DNA of 8,805 bases from Comamonadaceae bacterium (GCA_947494405.1 CANLWQ010000070.1:1-8805), one strand, 5' to 3'. Numbered from the stretch's first letter, positions 1 through 7,643 are shown. Numbers and translations are program-made. The notes: a model not told the origin generated them from the letters alone.

Positions 1-1
1 C

Positions 2-970
2 CAAGCCCAATTGGAGCGCGAGCGCCTCACCCGTTTGCGTCACACGCCTTCAGTCACCTTAGATGGCGAAAAAATCCAGTTGTTGGCCAACATCGAATTG
101 CCAGAAGACGCGGCCGTGGCCTTGTCTGTGGGCGCTGTGGGTGTGGGGTTGTTTCGCAGTGAGTTTTTGTTCATGGGGCGCGAAGGGCAATTGCCGGATG
201 AAGAAGAGCAGTTTCTTGCTTACCGGCGTGCCGTGGAAGGCATGCAAGGTCTGCCGGTCACCATTCGCACGGTGGACGTGGGTGCAGACAAGCCTCTGGA
301 CCGAACCACCAAAGACGAGGCCCACCTCAATCCTGCTTTGGGCTTGCGCGCGATTCGCTGGAGCTTGGCAGATCCCAGCATGTTTCTAAGTCAACTGCGT
401 GCCATCTTGCGTGCTGCTTTGCATGGGCCGGTCAATTTGCTCATACCCATGCTGGCGCACACGCGGGAAATCCATCAGACTTTTGCGTTGCTGGATCAAG
501 CGCGTGAACAGTTAGATAAAAAAGGCCAAGCTTATGGACCGGTCAAAGTTGGCGCCATGATCGAGGTGCCAGCAGCCGCCCTGAATTTAAAGGTGTTTTT
601 GAAATACTTTGATTTTCTGTCGGTAGGCACCAATGACTTGATTCAGTACACCTTGGCGATAGATCGCGCTGACGAACAAGTGGCGCATTTGTACGACCCC
701 TTGCATCCAGCTATTTTGCAATTGGTCGCCAACACCATTGCCCAAGGTGCTGCCGCCGGCAAAGACATCAGCTTGTGTGGCGAGATGGCCGGCGACCCCA
801 GCCTCACCCGCTTGTTGTTGGGCTTGGGTTTGCGGCAGTTTTCTATGCACCCAACCCAAATTTTGCGGGTCAAGCAAGAGGTTTTGCGTGCAGACGCGAG
901 TCGTTTGGCCGCTTGGGCCCAGCGGGTCATGGCAGCCGAAGACCCCGCCGCAGAAATACTCAAGACTTAA
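2..970 (+). CDS. ptsI: Phosphoenolpyruvate-protein phosphotransferase (PTS enzyme I), 5'-truncated
   Basis: Enzyme I takes phosphate from phosphoenolpyruvate and passes it to a histidine of HPr, the first step of the PTS relay, in the cytoplasm. Only the C-terminal part, about 322 residues, is in the window; the reading frame is open from base 2, so the gene starts upstream. The fragment covers the end of the linker and the whole PEP-binding TIM-barrel domain. Visible landmarks are GLFRSEFLFM near the start of the barrel, the PEP-utiliser signature LSVGTNDLIQYTLAIDRAD (bases about 618-674), and LCGEMAGDP (about 771-797), which carries the catalytic cysteine. The N-terminal HPr-binding domain and phosphorylated histidine are outside the window. 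A TTG at 11 is an internal codon, not a start. With no sugar permease genes visible, a regulatory role is possible, but a sugar PTS outside the window is not excluded. The stop overlaps that of the convergent Nudix gene. Confidence 0.96.
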   Translation, partial: QAQLERERLTRLRHTPSVTLDGEKIQLLANIELPEDAAVALSVGAVGVGLFRSEFLFMGREGQLPDEEEQFLAYRRAVEGMQGLPVTIRTVDVGADKPLDRTTKDEAHLNPALGLRAIRWSLADPSMFLSQLRAILRAALHGPVNLLIPMLAHTREIHQTFALLDQAREQLDKKGQAYGPVKVGAMIEVPAAALNLKVFLKYFDFLSVGTNDLIQYTLAIDRADEQVAHLYDPLHPAILQLVANTIAQGAAAGKDISLCGEMAGDPSLTRLLLGLGLRQFSMHPTQILRVKQEVLRADASRLAAWAQRVMAAEDPAAEILKT

Positions 971-1461
971 ATCACGCCCAGCACACTGGGGTCGGTGTAC
1001 ACCGTTTCTAAAGGAAAGCGCTGACCCGCTGCATGGTCTTGGGCGCAGCGCAGCAGCAAGCGGCTGCGGTGTTTGGCTTGGGTGGCTTGCATTTCCTCCA
1101 TGCTCATCCAAAGCGTTCGCACAATGCCCATGTCCAAGGCGCGTCCTGCCTCGTGCGCCCCCAGTTCACCGGTGAATGCAAAACGCAAGTAGCTGATGTC
1201 TTGGGCCGGCTCATCCGCGCTGGCCTGTTTCAGAAAGCGTGACAAATAAACCCCCACCAGCGCCGTGGGGGTGAAGTGAAAAGCTGTTTCCTCCAACACC
1301 TCGCGCACACACCCTTGCAGGGGAGACTCGCCGGGGTCTAGGTGTCCGGCTGGGTTGTTGAACATCAAACCATTGGGCGTGTGCTCTTCAACCAGCAGGT
1401 ACTTGCCATCTTTTTCTATGATGCCAGCCACAGTAACGCTGGGTTTCCATCTTTCAATCAT
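967..1461 (-). CDS. nudJ: Nudix hydrolase, NudJ-type phosphatase
   Basis: This 164-residue cytoplasmic Nudix hydrolase is most like NudJ, which in E. coli removes phosphate from nucleoside di/triphosphates and from the thiamine precursor HMP-PP. The Nudix box spans residues 39-61: G39, E45, R53-E54, E57-E58 all fit GX5EX7REUXEEXGU, and only the last glycine is replaced (A60). The NudJ-like opening KPSVTVAG (6-13), PAGHLDPGE (37-45) and the tail GQRFPLE...GVI support the subfamily rather than a generic Nudix call. The metal-binding glutamates are intact, so it should be active; the true substrate cannot be read from sequence. The ATG start gives the family's usual N-terminus, and a GGGGA purine run lies about ten bases upstream on the minus strand. 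It is divergent from pntAA and convergent with ptsI, with which it shares a TTAA stop overlap. Confidence 0.9.
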   Translation of the reverse strand: MIERWKPSVTVAGIIEKDGKYLLVEEHTPNGLMFNNPAGHLDPGESPLQGCVREVLEETAFHFTPTALVGVYLSRFLKQASADEPAQDISYLRFAFTGELGAHEAGRALDMGIVRTLWMSMEEMQATQAKHRSRLLLRCAQDHAAGQRFPLETVYTDPSVLGVI

Positions 1462-1466
1462 GGTGC

Positions 1467-1491
1467 AAAATCCCCTGTTTCAGGGCGTTTT
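1467..1491. promoter_or_regulatory. Interrupted palindrome in the nudJ-pntAA divergent promoter region
   Basis: The sequence has a perfect five-base stem CCCTG (1473-1477) / CAGGG (1481-1485) around a TTT loop. It is extended outward by four A-T pairs (AAAA 1467-1470 with TTTT 1488-1491) across one mismatch and one G-T wobble. It sits between divergent genes, so it is not in the place of a normal terminator for either. It could be an operator, or a hairpin in the nudJ leader RNA that would lie close to its ribosome-binding site. A second small inverted repeat, GAATC (1494-1498) / GATTC (1505-1509), follows. I could not assign a regulator. Confidence 0.4.
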
Positions 1492-1522
1492 ATGAATCTG
1501 CGATGATTCTCGCCCATTGAGT

Positions 1523-1529
1523 GGAGGAG
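1523..1529 (+). promoter_or_regulatory. Strong ribosome-binding site of pntAA
   Basis: GGAGGAG ends six bases before ATG 1536. It decides the start, because the longer candidate start GTG 1521 overlaps this site and has no comparable Shine-Dalgarno of its own. Confidence 0.75.
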
Positions 1530-1535
1530 ATAACC

Positions 1536-2666
1536 ATGTTAATTGGCGTGCCCGCAGAAACCGCAGCCGGCGAAACCCGTGTTGCCGTGACCCCTGAGAC
1601 GGCCAAAAAAATCATTGCCCAAGGCCACACGGTCAAAGTGCAGTCAGGCGCGGGTTTGGCTGCCAGCGTGACAGACGCGGCCTACGAAGCCGCCGGTGCG
1701 CAAATCACCGATGCCGCCTCCGCCTTGGGTGCCGAACTGGTGCTCAAAGTCCGCGCCCCATCTGCTGCTGAGTTGTCGCACATGAAAACCGGCAGCGCCT
1801 TGGTGGGCATGCTCAACCCATTTGACGCCGAAGGCTTGCAACGCATCGCAAGTGCTGGTTTGACCAGTTTTGCGCTGGAGGCAGCACCTCGCACCACCCG
1901 AGCGCAAAGCATGGATGTCTTGTCCTCGCAAGCGAACATCGCCGGCTACAAAGCCGTGATGATGGCGGCAGATAAATACCAGCGCTTCTTTCCCATGCTG
2001 ATGACGGCAGCCGGCACGGTCAAAGCCGCCCGCGTTGTTATTTTGGGCGTGGGTGTTGCGGGCTTGCAAGCCATTGCCACGGCCAAACGACTTGGGGCGG
2101 TGATTGAAGCTTCGGATGTACGCCCTAGCGTGAAAGAACAAGTCGAGTCCCTGGGTGCGAAATTCATTGATGTGCCTTACGAGACCGCGGAAGAAAAAGA
2201 AGCCGCTGAAGGCGTGGGCGGTTATGCGCGCGCCATGCCTCAATCTTGGCTGGACCGGCAAAAGATTGAAGTGGCCAAGCGTGTGGCACTGGCCGATGTG
2301 GTGATTTCCACTGCTTTGATTCCTGGTCGTGCGGCACCTGTTTTGATCACTGAAGACATGGTCAAAAGCATGAAGCCCGGCTCGGTCATTGTGGACTTGG
2401 CTGCAGGCAAGGGCGCCAACGGCGTGGGCGGCAATTGTCCGCTGAGCGTGGCTGATCAAACGGTGGTCCAAGACGGCGTGACTTTGGTGGGCGACACCAA
2501 TTTACCCGCGCTGGTGGCCGCTGACGCATCTGCCCTGTATGCGCGCAATGTGCTGGACTTTTTGAAGTTGGTGTTGCCTAAAGACAAGGGATTCACCGTT
2601 GACATGGAAGACGACATCGTGGCGGCGTGTTTGATGACACAGGCCGGCGAGGTTAAAAGGAAATAA
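1536..2666 (+). CDS. pntAA: NAD(P) transhydrogenase subunit alpha part 1 (soluble dI, NAD-binding)
   Basis: This is the NAD(H)-binding domain I of proton-translocating transhydrogenase, which uses the proton gradient to move hydride from NADH to NADP+. It is a cytoplasmic 376-residue protein that docks on the membrane subunits. The RQD-loop residues known from Rhodospirillum rubrum dI are present as R119, Q124, D127 and S130 in [12 protein letters not shown], and a Rossmann glycine motif GVGVAG lies at 171-176, followed by the ASDVRP strand end. [15 protein letters not shown] and [12 protein letters not shown] are also typical. The protein stops before the membrane helices, so this is the split-alpha form of R. 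rubrum, not the fused PntA of E. coli. I chose ATG 1536 because a strong GGAGGAG Shine-Dalgarno (1523-1529) lies six bases upstream; the in-frame GTG at 1521 overlaps that site and would add only five residues. pntAB follows after two bases. Confidence 0.95.
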   Translation: MLIGVPAETAAGETRVAVTPETAKKIIAQGHTVKVQSGAGLAASVTDAAYEAAGAQITDAASALGAELVLKVRAPSAAELSHMKTGSALVGMLNPFDAEGLQRIASAGLTSFALEAAPRTTRAQSMDVLSSQANIAGYKAVMMAADKYQRFFPMLMTAAGTVKAARVVILGVGVAGLQAIATAKRLGAVIEASDVRPSVKEQVESLGAKFIDVPYETAEEKEAAEGVGGYARAMPQSWLDRQKIEVAKRVALADVVISTALIPGRAAPVLITEDMVKSMKPGSVIVDLAAGKGANGVGGNCPLSVADQTVVQDGVTLVGDTNLPALVAADASALYARNVLDFLKLVLPKDKGFTVDMEDDIVAACLMTQAGEVKRK

Positions 2667-2668
2667 GC

Positions 2669-2971
2669 ATGGACCACACCGTTACCAATCTCATCATTTT
2701 TGTGCTGGCGATCTACGTTGGCTACCACGTCGTCTGGAACGTCACCCCCGCCTTGCACACGCCACTCATGGCAGTGACCAATGCGGTCTCGGCCATCATC
2801 ATTGTCGGCGCCATGCTGGCGGCCGCACTCACGGTCACGCCGCTTGGCAAGACCATGGGCGTGCTGGCCGTGGCGTTGGCAGCAGTGAATGTGTTCGGTG
2901 GCTTTTTGGTCACCCGGCGCATGCTGGAGATGTTCAAGAAAAAAGTGCCCAAGGCAGGAGTTGAAAAATGA
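2669..2971 (+). CDS. pntAB: NAD(P) transhydrogenase subunit alpha part 2 (membrane dII segment)
   Basis: This 100-residue inner-membrane protein supplies the alpha-side helices of domain II, the proton channel of transhydrogenase. Three hydrophobic stretches can be read: about residues 7-25 ([19 protein letters not shown]), 33-55 ([20 protein letters not shown]) and 62-84 ([23 protein letters not shown]). It ends in a basic cytoplasmic tail ([11 protein letters not shown]). The [19 protein letters not shown] stretch is a hallmark of this family. It starts two bases after the pntAA stop with an AAGGAA ribosome-binding site inside the end of pntAA, and its own stop overlaps the pntB start as ATGA, so translation of all three is probably coupled to give fixed subunit ratios. 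Confidence 0.95.
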   Translation: MDHTVTNLIIFVLAIYVGYHVVWNVTPALHTPLMAVTNAVSAIIIVGAMLAAALTVTPLGKTMGVLAVALAAVNVFGGFLVTRRMLEMFKKKVPKAGVEK

Positions 2972-4416
2972 GCATGAACCTCGTTGTACTGCTTTACTTG
3001 GTGGCCAGCATTTGTTTTATCCAGGCCTTAAAAGGTTTGTCCCACCCCACCACCTCCATTCGTGGCAATTTGTTTGGCATGAGTGGCATGGCGATTGCAG
3101 TCGTCACCACCGCTGCTTTGATATTTAACCAAGCCACTCAACTTGGCCAAGTAGACCCGGTTCAGGGTTTGGGCTGGGTGCTGCTGGGCTTGGTGGTTGG
3201 TGGCGGCGCTGGTGCCATCATGGCGCAGCGGGTTGAGATGACCAAGATGCCCGAACTCGTGGCCTTTATGCACAGCATGATTGGCCTGGCGGCGGTGTTC
3301 ATCGCCATTGCTGCTGTAGTTGAGCCAGCGGCTTTTGGCATCGTGGCGCAAGGCCTGGGTACCGTGGATATTCCCAATGGCAACCGTTTAGAGCTGTTTC
3401 TTGGGGCCGCCATTGGTGCCATTACCTTCAGCGGTTCGGTCATCGCTTTTGGCAAGCTCTCTGGCAAGTACAAGTTCCGTTTGTTCCAAGGTGCACCGGT
3501 TCAGTTTGCCGGTCAGCACATTTTGAATTTGCTGTTGGGCTTGGCCACAGTTGGTTTGGGCGTGTATTTCATGTTCACTGGCAATTGGGACGCTTTTCTC
3601 ATCATGCTGGCGCTTTCTTTTGTGCTGGGCGTGCTCATCATCATCCCGATTGGCGGCGCAGACATGCCGGTGGTGGTGTCCATGCTCAACAGCTACTCAG
3701 GATGGGCAGCAGCGGGCATTGGCTTTAGCTTGAACAACAGCATGCTGATCATTGCCGGCTCACTGGTTGGCTCGTCTGGCGCCATCCTCTCTTACATCAT
3801 GTGTAAGGCGATGAACCGCTCTTTCTTCAATGTGATTTTGGGTGGCTTTGGTGGCGAAGCCGGCACCGCTGCTGCTGGCAGCACTGAGCAACGGCCGGTG
3901 AAAAGCGGCAGCGCCGATGATGCAGCTTTTATTTTGGGCAATGCCGAAACTGTGGTCATCGTGCCCGGTTACGGTTTGGCTGTTGCTCGCGCACAGCACG
4001 CAGTCAAAGAGTTGGCCGAAAAACTCATTCACAAAGGCATTACCGTTAAATACGCCATACATCCTGTGGCCGGTCGCATGCCAGGCCATATGAATGTGCT
4101 TTTGGCCGAGGCTGAAGTGCCTTATGACCAAGTCTTTGAGATGGAAGACATCAATGGTGAATTTGGTCAGGTCGATGTGGCCATCATCTTGGGCGCCAAC
4201 GACGTGGTCAACCCAGCGGCCATGATCAAGGGTTCAGCCATTTATGGCATGCCCATTTTGGAAGCCTACAAAGCCAAAACCATCATCGTCAACAAACGCT
4301 CCATGGCGGCGGGTTATGCCGGCTTGGACAACGAGTTGTTCTATATGGACAAAACCATGATGGTGTTTGGTGACGCGAAAAAAGTGGTGGAAGACATGGT
4401 CAAGGCGGTGGAATAA
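2968..4416 (+). CDS. pntB: NAD(P) transhydrogenase subunit beta (membrane dII plus NADP-binding dIII)
   Basis: PntB completes the transhydrogenase. Its 482 residues, close to the usual length, comprise an N-terminal membrane part of roughly 270 residues with many hydrophobic helices (the rest of the proton path) and a C-terminal cytoplasmic domain III that binds NADP(H). Membrane landmarks include [19 protein letters not shown] and [19 protein letters not shown]. Domain III shows [12 protein letters not shown] (G334-Y-G336), [18 protein letters not shown], and [10 protein letters not shown] starting near residue 409, all known NADP-contact motifs. The start ATG 2968 overlaps the pntAB stop (ATGA), with AGGAG (2956-2960) seven bases upstream; a second ATG at 2974 is two codons further in and is possible. 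No terminator was found after it, so mtnN may be read through from this operon. Confidence 0.97.
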   Translation: MSMNLVVLLYLVASICFIQALKGLSHPTTSIRGNLFGMSGMAIAVVTTAALIFNQATQLGQVDPVQGLGWVLLGLVVGGGAGAIMAQRVEMTKMPELVAFMHSMIGLAAVFIAIAAVVEPAAFGIVAQGLGTVDIPNGNRLELFLGAAIGAITFSGSVIAFGKLSGKYKFRLFQGAPVQFAGQHILNLLLGLATVGLGVYFMFTGNWDAFLIMLALSFVLGVLIIIPIGGADMPVVVSMLNSYSGWAAAGIGFSLNNSMLIIAGSLVGSSGAILSYIMCKAMNRSFFNVILGGFGGEAGTAAAGSTEQRPVKSGSADDAAFILGNAETVVIVPGYGLAVARAQHAVKELAEKLIHKGITVKYAIHPVAGRMPGHMNVLLAEAEVPYDQVFEMEDINGEFGQVDVAIILGANDVVNPAAMIKGSAIYGMPILEAYKAKTIIVNKRSMAAGYAGLDNELFYMDKTMMVFGDAKKVVEDMVKAVE

Positions 4417-4446
4417 ACCCTCATTCTTCGAAGCACTGGTGCCGCC

Positions 4447-5199
4447 ATGAGACCTATCGCCATCATGGGCGCCATGCAAGAAGAATTGGCGGGTCTCAGG
4501 CCTCACCTGACAGGCGCGCAAACCATCACAGTTGGTTCAAGAGAAGTCACCTCTGGCACCTGGCATGGCCACAATGTGGTGTTGGTCTTGTCTCGCATAG
4601 GCAAAGTCGCCGCTGCCACGACGGCTACTGCGCTGATCGAGCGCTTTGATGTCAAAGAAATCGTTTTCACAGGCGTCGCCGGCGGCTTGTCGCCCCAGGT
4701 GAGCGTGGGCGACATGGTGGTCGCCACAGAGTTCATTCAGCACGATATGGATGCCTCGCCCTTGTTCCCGCCTTTGGAAGTGCCTTTGTATGGTCAAGCC
4801 CACTTTCCAACAGACATCAACATGCGCCAGAGTTTGCAAATAGCGGCAGAGGGTGTTTTGAAAAACCCGTCGCAGTGGATACATCCGGATGTTTTGCGTG
4901 CGTTAAATGTTCACGCACCCAAAGTGCATTCAGGCTTGGTACTCAGCGGCGATCGTTTTGTGGCCACTTCACTGGAGAGCCAAGCCTTGCAGCAGCGCTT
5001 GCCGTTGGCCTTGGCGGTGGAAATGGAGGGCGCGGCCGTGGCCCAAGTGTGCCACGATTACGGTGTGCCTTTTGCTGCTGTACGCACCATTTCCGATCGC
5101 GCCGATGATGCAGCCACCATGGCTTTCACCCGCTTCATCAACGAAGTCGCCAGTCGTTACACCTTTGCCTTGCTAGATGCGTGGCTTGGCCAGAAATAA
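4447..5199 (+). CDS. mtnN: 5'-methylthioadenosine / S-adenosylhomocysteine nucleosidase
   Basis: This cytoplasmic enzyme splits adenine from methylthioadenosine and S-adenosylhomocysteine, clearing by-products of polyamine synthesis and methylation. The family fold and active site are visible: GAMQEE with general-acid E12, FTGVAGGLSP (strand and phosphate-like loop), the ribose/methionine contact VEMEGAAVAQ (M193-E194), and TISDRADD with catalytic D217. At 250 residues it is somewhat longer than the roughly 230-residue E. coli enzyme; the extra length seems to lie in the middle, around HDMDASPLFPPLEVPLYGQ and NPSQWIHPDVLRAL. It starts 30 bases after pntB on the same strand with no evident Shine-Dalgarno, so it is probably co-transcribed or served by a weak internal signal. 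A later ATG at 4465 would remove the first strand and is unlikely. Its end lies five bases from the end of corA. Confidence 0.95.
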   Translation: MRPIAIMGAMQEELAGLRPHLTGAQTITVGSREVTSGTWHGHNVVLVLSRIGKVAAATTATALIERFDVKEIVFTGVAGGLSPQVSVGDMVVATEFIQHDMDASPLFPPLEVPLYGQAHFPTDINMRQSLQIAAEGVLKNPSQWIHPDVLRALNVHAPKVHSGLVLSGDRFVATSLESQALQQRLPLALAVEMEGAAVAQVCHDYGVPFAAVRTISDRADDAATMAFTRFINEVASRYTFALLDAWLGQK

Positions 5200-5204
5200 G
5201 TGGT

Positions 5205-6194
5205 TTATTTAAGCCAACCACGCTTGCGGAAATACCACATGGGAATCAAGGCGCTGCCAATCATCAGCGTCACGGTGTAGGGGTAGTTCCAAGCGCCCAA
5301 TAACTCCAACTCGGGGAATTTCAGGTTCATACCGTAAACGCTGGCAATCAACGTGGGGGGGAGCAAGGCCACGCTGGCCACCGAGAAGATTTTGATGATC
5401 TTGTTTTGGTTGATATTGATGAAACCCACCGTGGCGTCCATCAAAAAGTTAATCTTGTCAAACAAAAATGCGGTATGGCTGTCGAGTGAATCGATGTCGC
5501 GCAAAATTTGCCGTGCGTCTTCAAACTGTTCCGCGTTAAGCATGCGCAGGCGCATCGCAAAACTCAAAGCACGGCGTGTGTCCATCATGTTGCGGCGGAT
5601 ACGGCCATTCAAATCCTCTTGCCGTGCAATCGCGCCTAGGACTTCGCTGGCCAGTTCATCGGTCACGTCACCCGACAAAACCATTTTGCTGACTTTTTCC
5701 AGTTCATCGTAAATACCCTCAAGGGTGTCGGCCGAGTACTCTGCATCGACTGAGAAGAGCTCTAACAGCACATCTTTGGCGTCTTCAATCAGCCCCGGCG
5801 CACGCCGCGCACGCAAACGCAGCAAGCGAAACACCGGCAGGTCTTCATCATGGATGGAGAACAACACGCCGTGGCTTTTCAGTGCGTCGTTGTGCTGGTT
5901 CAAAATAAAAGCCACCCGAACGGCGCGGGGCTCTTCAATATCGGCAATCAAAAAGTCTGAGCGAATGTGTAATGCGCCGTTGTCTTCCTCGTAAAAGCGC
6001 GCCGACTCTTCAATGTCTTCGTCCATCGCGTCTTCGGGAATATGCACGCCAAAGTGCTGACTGATCCAGCGTTTTTCTTCGGGCGTGGGAGATTCCAAAT
6101 CAACCCAGATGGGACGGAATTGTGAAAGCTCTTCTTGGGAAGAAATTTCTTCTTGAAACAAACGGCCATTGGCCAGGGAAAAAATATTGAGCAT
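5205..6194 (-). CDS. corA: CorA-family magnesium/cobalt transporter
   Basis: CorA is a homopentameric inner-membrane channel for Mg2+ (also Co2+ and Ni2+). The 329-residue protein has a long acidic, helical cytoplasmic N-terminal part, followed by two C-terminal membrane helices. The selectivity signature GMN is at 288-290, at the end of helix 1 (about 265-287, IFSVASVALLPPTLIASVY). Helix 2 follows at about 306-322, and the basic tail RKRGWLK stays in the cytoplasm. The segment from about 140 to 260 reads as the long stalk helices, including FLFDKINFLMDATVGFININQNK just before the pore. The ATG start gives MLNIFSLANGRL, a usual start for this subgroup, but its ribosome-binding site is weak. 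It is transcribed away from the MFS gene and converges on mtnN with a five-base gap and no terminator. Confidence 0.95.
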   Translation of the reverse strand: MLNIFSLANGRLFQEEISSQEELSQFRPIWVDLESPTPEEKRWISQHFGVHIPEDAMDEDIEESARFYEEDNGALHIRSDFLIADIEEPRAVRVAFILNQHNDALKSHGVLFSIHDEDLPVFRLLRLRARRAPGLIEDAKDVLLELFSVDAEYSADTLEGIYDELEKVSKMVLSGDVTDELASEVLGAIARQEDLNGRIRRNMMDTRRALSFAMRLRMLNAEQFEDARQILRDIDSLDSHTAFLFDKINFLMDATVGFININQNKIIKIFSVASVALLPPTLIASVYGMNLKFPELELLGAWNYPYTVTLMIGSALIPMWYFRKRGWLK

Positions 6195-6255
6195 GGCAAT
6201 CTCGGTGCATGGTTGAGCGAGACGAGGGGAGTGAATGGTTCGCTTTCAACTCAAC

Positions 6256-6299
6256 TCGGCTGCATGCCTGTATGAGCCGAAAGCTACCGACTAGGGTAG
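6256..6299. promoter_or_regulatory. Two tandem inverted repeats in the corA-MFS divergent region
   Basis: A six-base perfect inverted repeat TCGGCT (6256-6261) / AGCCGA (6275-6280) with a 13-base spacer is followed four bases later by CTACC (6284-6288) / GGTAG (6295-6299) with a six-base spacer centred on CTAG. Together they lie in the roughly 190-base region between the divergent starts. They could be operator half-sites or leader hairpins; stems this short can occur by chance. I could not pick a convincing sigma-70 promoter on either strand here. Confidence 0.3.
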
Positions 6300-6341
6300 G
6301 TTTCCAAGGAAGGTGCTCCAAAGCTGTAAACAAGGGGAATT

Positions 6342-6380
6342 ATGGCACTGGCTGATGGCATGCGTGACACAGGCTGTTAG
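6342..6380 (+). CDS. Possible 12-codon upstream leader ORF of the MFS gene
   Basis: The short frame MALADGMRDTGC ends in TAG four bases before ATG 6385, a candidate start of the MFS gene in another frame. It has the best ribosome-binding site in this region, AAGGGGA (6332-6338), at good spacing, whereas the MFS start candidates have poor ones. This arrangement would allow translational coupling. The peptide has no run of one amino acid that would point to classical attenuation. It may be a chance frame; I rate it as a candidate only. Confidence 0.3.
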   Translation: MALADGMRDTGC

Positions 6381-6408
6381 AGTCATGCGTTTGCTGCGGC
6401 TCTCATTT

Positions 6409-7632
6409 ATGCAAACAGTTTTATCGCAGCGCCGTGAGTTTTGGCTATTGCTCACCTTGGCTGGCATTCAGTTCACCCATGTGCTGGACTTCATGATCAT
6501 CATGCCCTTGGGTCCGCAATTGCGGGATTTATTTGCCATCAACGATGCGCAATTTGGGTTTTTGGTGTCTGCCTACACCTTTGCTGCAGGCATTTCCGGG
6601 TTGTTGGCGGCGTCCTTTGTGGACCGCTTCGAGCGCAAGCGCTTGATGTTGATTCTGTACACATTATTTGGTTTGACCACATTGGCCTGCGCATTGGCGC
6701 CAACCTACGAGTTGCTGATGGCTTCGCGTGTGGCGGCAGGTACCTTTGGCGGTATTTTGTCGGCCATGACCCAAACTGTGATTGGCGACGTGATTCCGTT
6801 TGAGCGGCGTGGTCGCGCAACAGGTTTTGTCATGACCTCTTTTGCCATGGCCACTGTGGTGGGCGTTCCCAGCGGGCTGTTTTTGGCCAATATAGGCGGC
6901 TGGCACAGTGCGTTTTTGGTGATTGCCTGCATGTGCTTGGTGGTGGGCGTGATGGCGGTGGTTTGTTTGCCCAAGTTGGATGCGCATGTTCACAAAGCCC
7001 AAGGACAGCAAGTCTCGTATGCCATACGCCAAGTCTGGGCCGAAGCCAATCACCGCAAAGCCTTGTACATGTCAGGCGCGATGATGTTTGCGGGCTTCAC
7101 CATCATTCCTTACATCACGATCTTCACCCAAGCCAACCATATATTGGCACCGGAAGAAATTCCTTATATCTACCTCTGTGGTGGCACTGTGACTTTGCTC
7201 AGCGCCCGCTGGGTGGGACGCTTGAGCGACAAATTAGGTAAACGCAAAATGTTCCAACGTATGTTGGTGTTGGCTATGCTGCCCATGACCATCACCACTT
7301 TGCTGCAACCTGTACCTTTGCCTTGGGTGCTGATGGTATTTGCCTCCTTTTTCTTTTGCATGAATGCACGGATGATTCCCGGCATGGCCATGTTGACCTC
7401 GGCTGCCCAGCCTCAATGGCGAGGTACCTTTATGTCGCTGAATTCGGCCGTGCAGTCGGTGTCCATAGGCTTGGCTTCTTGGCTGGGCGGCGTGCTCATA
7501 CAGCGTGACACCAGCGGTCAAGTCACCCATTTTTGGTTATGTGCCTTGGTGGGGATAGCTGCTACTTTGCTCGCCTTGACAATCTCTAGGCATGTGGAAA
7601 TGCACAGTGCACCTGGCACTGCCGTGCCTTAA
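6409..7632 (+). CDS. MFS transporter, DHA1-like efflux family
   Basis: This is a twelve-helix inner-membrane transporter of the major facilitator superfamily, of the AraJ/YdhP-like drug or sugar efflux type; the substrate cannot be read from sequence. From ATG 6409 it has 407 residues. Landmarks are the first helix FWLLLTLAGIQFTHVLDFMIIMPLGPQL, motif A in the loop between helices 2 and 3 (VDRFERKR, D72), its repeat in the second half (GRLSDKLGKRK, from about residue 270), and a GVPSGLFLANIGGWHSAF stretch typical of motif C and helix 6. The long basic central loop (about 185-215) separates the two halves. The start is uncertain: GTG 6313, ATG 6385 and ATG 6409 share one open frame, and none has a strong ribosome-binding site at good spacing. 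I chose 6409 because MQTVLSQRREFWLLLTL resembles usual family N-termini; 6385 is the alternative if coupled to the leader ORF. Confidence 0.88.
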   Translation: MQTVLSQRREFWLLLTLAGIQFTHVLDFMIIMPLGPQLRDLFAINDAQFGFLVSAYTFAAGISGLLAASFVDRFERKRLMLILYTLFGLTTLACALAPTYELLMASRVAAGTFGGILSAMTQTVIGDVIPFERRGRATGFVMTSFAMATVVGVPSGLFLANIGGWHSAFLVIACMCLVVGVMAVVCLPKLDAHVHKAQGQQVSYAIRQVWAEANHRKALYMSGAMMFAGFTIIPYITIFTQANHILAPEEIPYIYLCGGTVTLLSARWVGRLSDKLGKRKMFQRMLVLAMLPMTITTLLQPVPLPWVLMVFASFFFCMNARMIPGMAMLTSAAQPQWRGTFMSLNSAVQSVSIGLASWLGGVLIQRDTSGQVTHFWLCALVGIAATLLALTISRHVEMHSAPGTAVP

Positions 7633-7643
7633 GCGCTTGTGCG

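Noticed and set aside
587..1111. A 174-codon minus-strand frame across the ptsI-nudJ junction
   Set aside because: It overlaps two real genes, has low-complexity composition, no ribosome-binding site that I can see and no family resemblance.
1521..1535. GTG 1521 as the pntAA start
   Set aside because: The codon overlaps the Shine-Dalgarno sequence of the ATG at 1536, and the extra five residues are not seen in the family.
1644..2471. A 275-codon open frame on the minus strand inside pntAA
   Set aside because: It lies wholly opposite a well-conserved gene, its product is rich in His, Arg, Gln and Gly without any domain I recognise, and it reads as a by-product of GC-biased codon positions.
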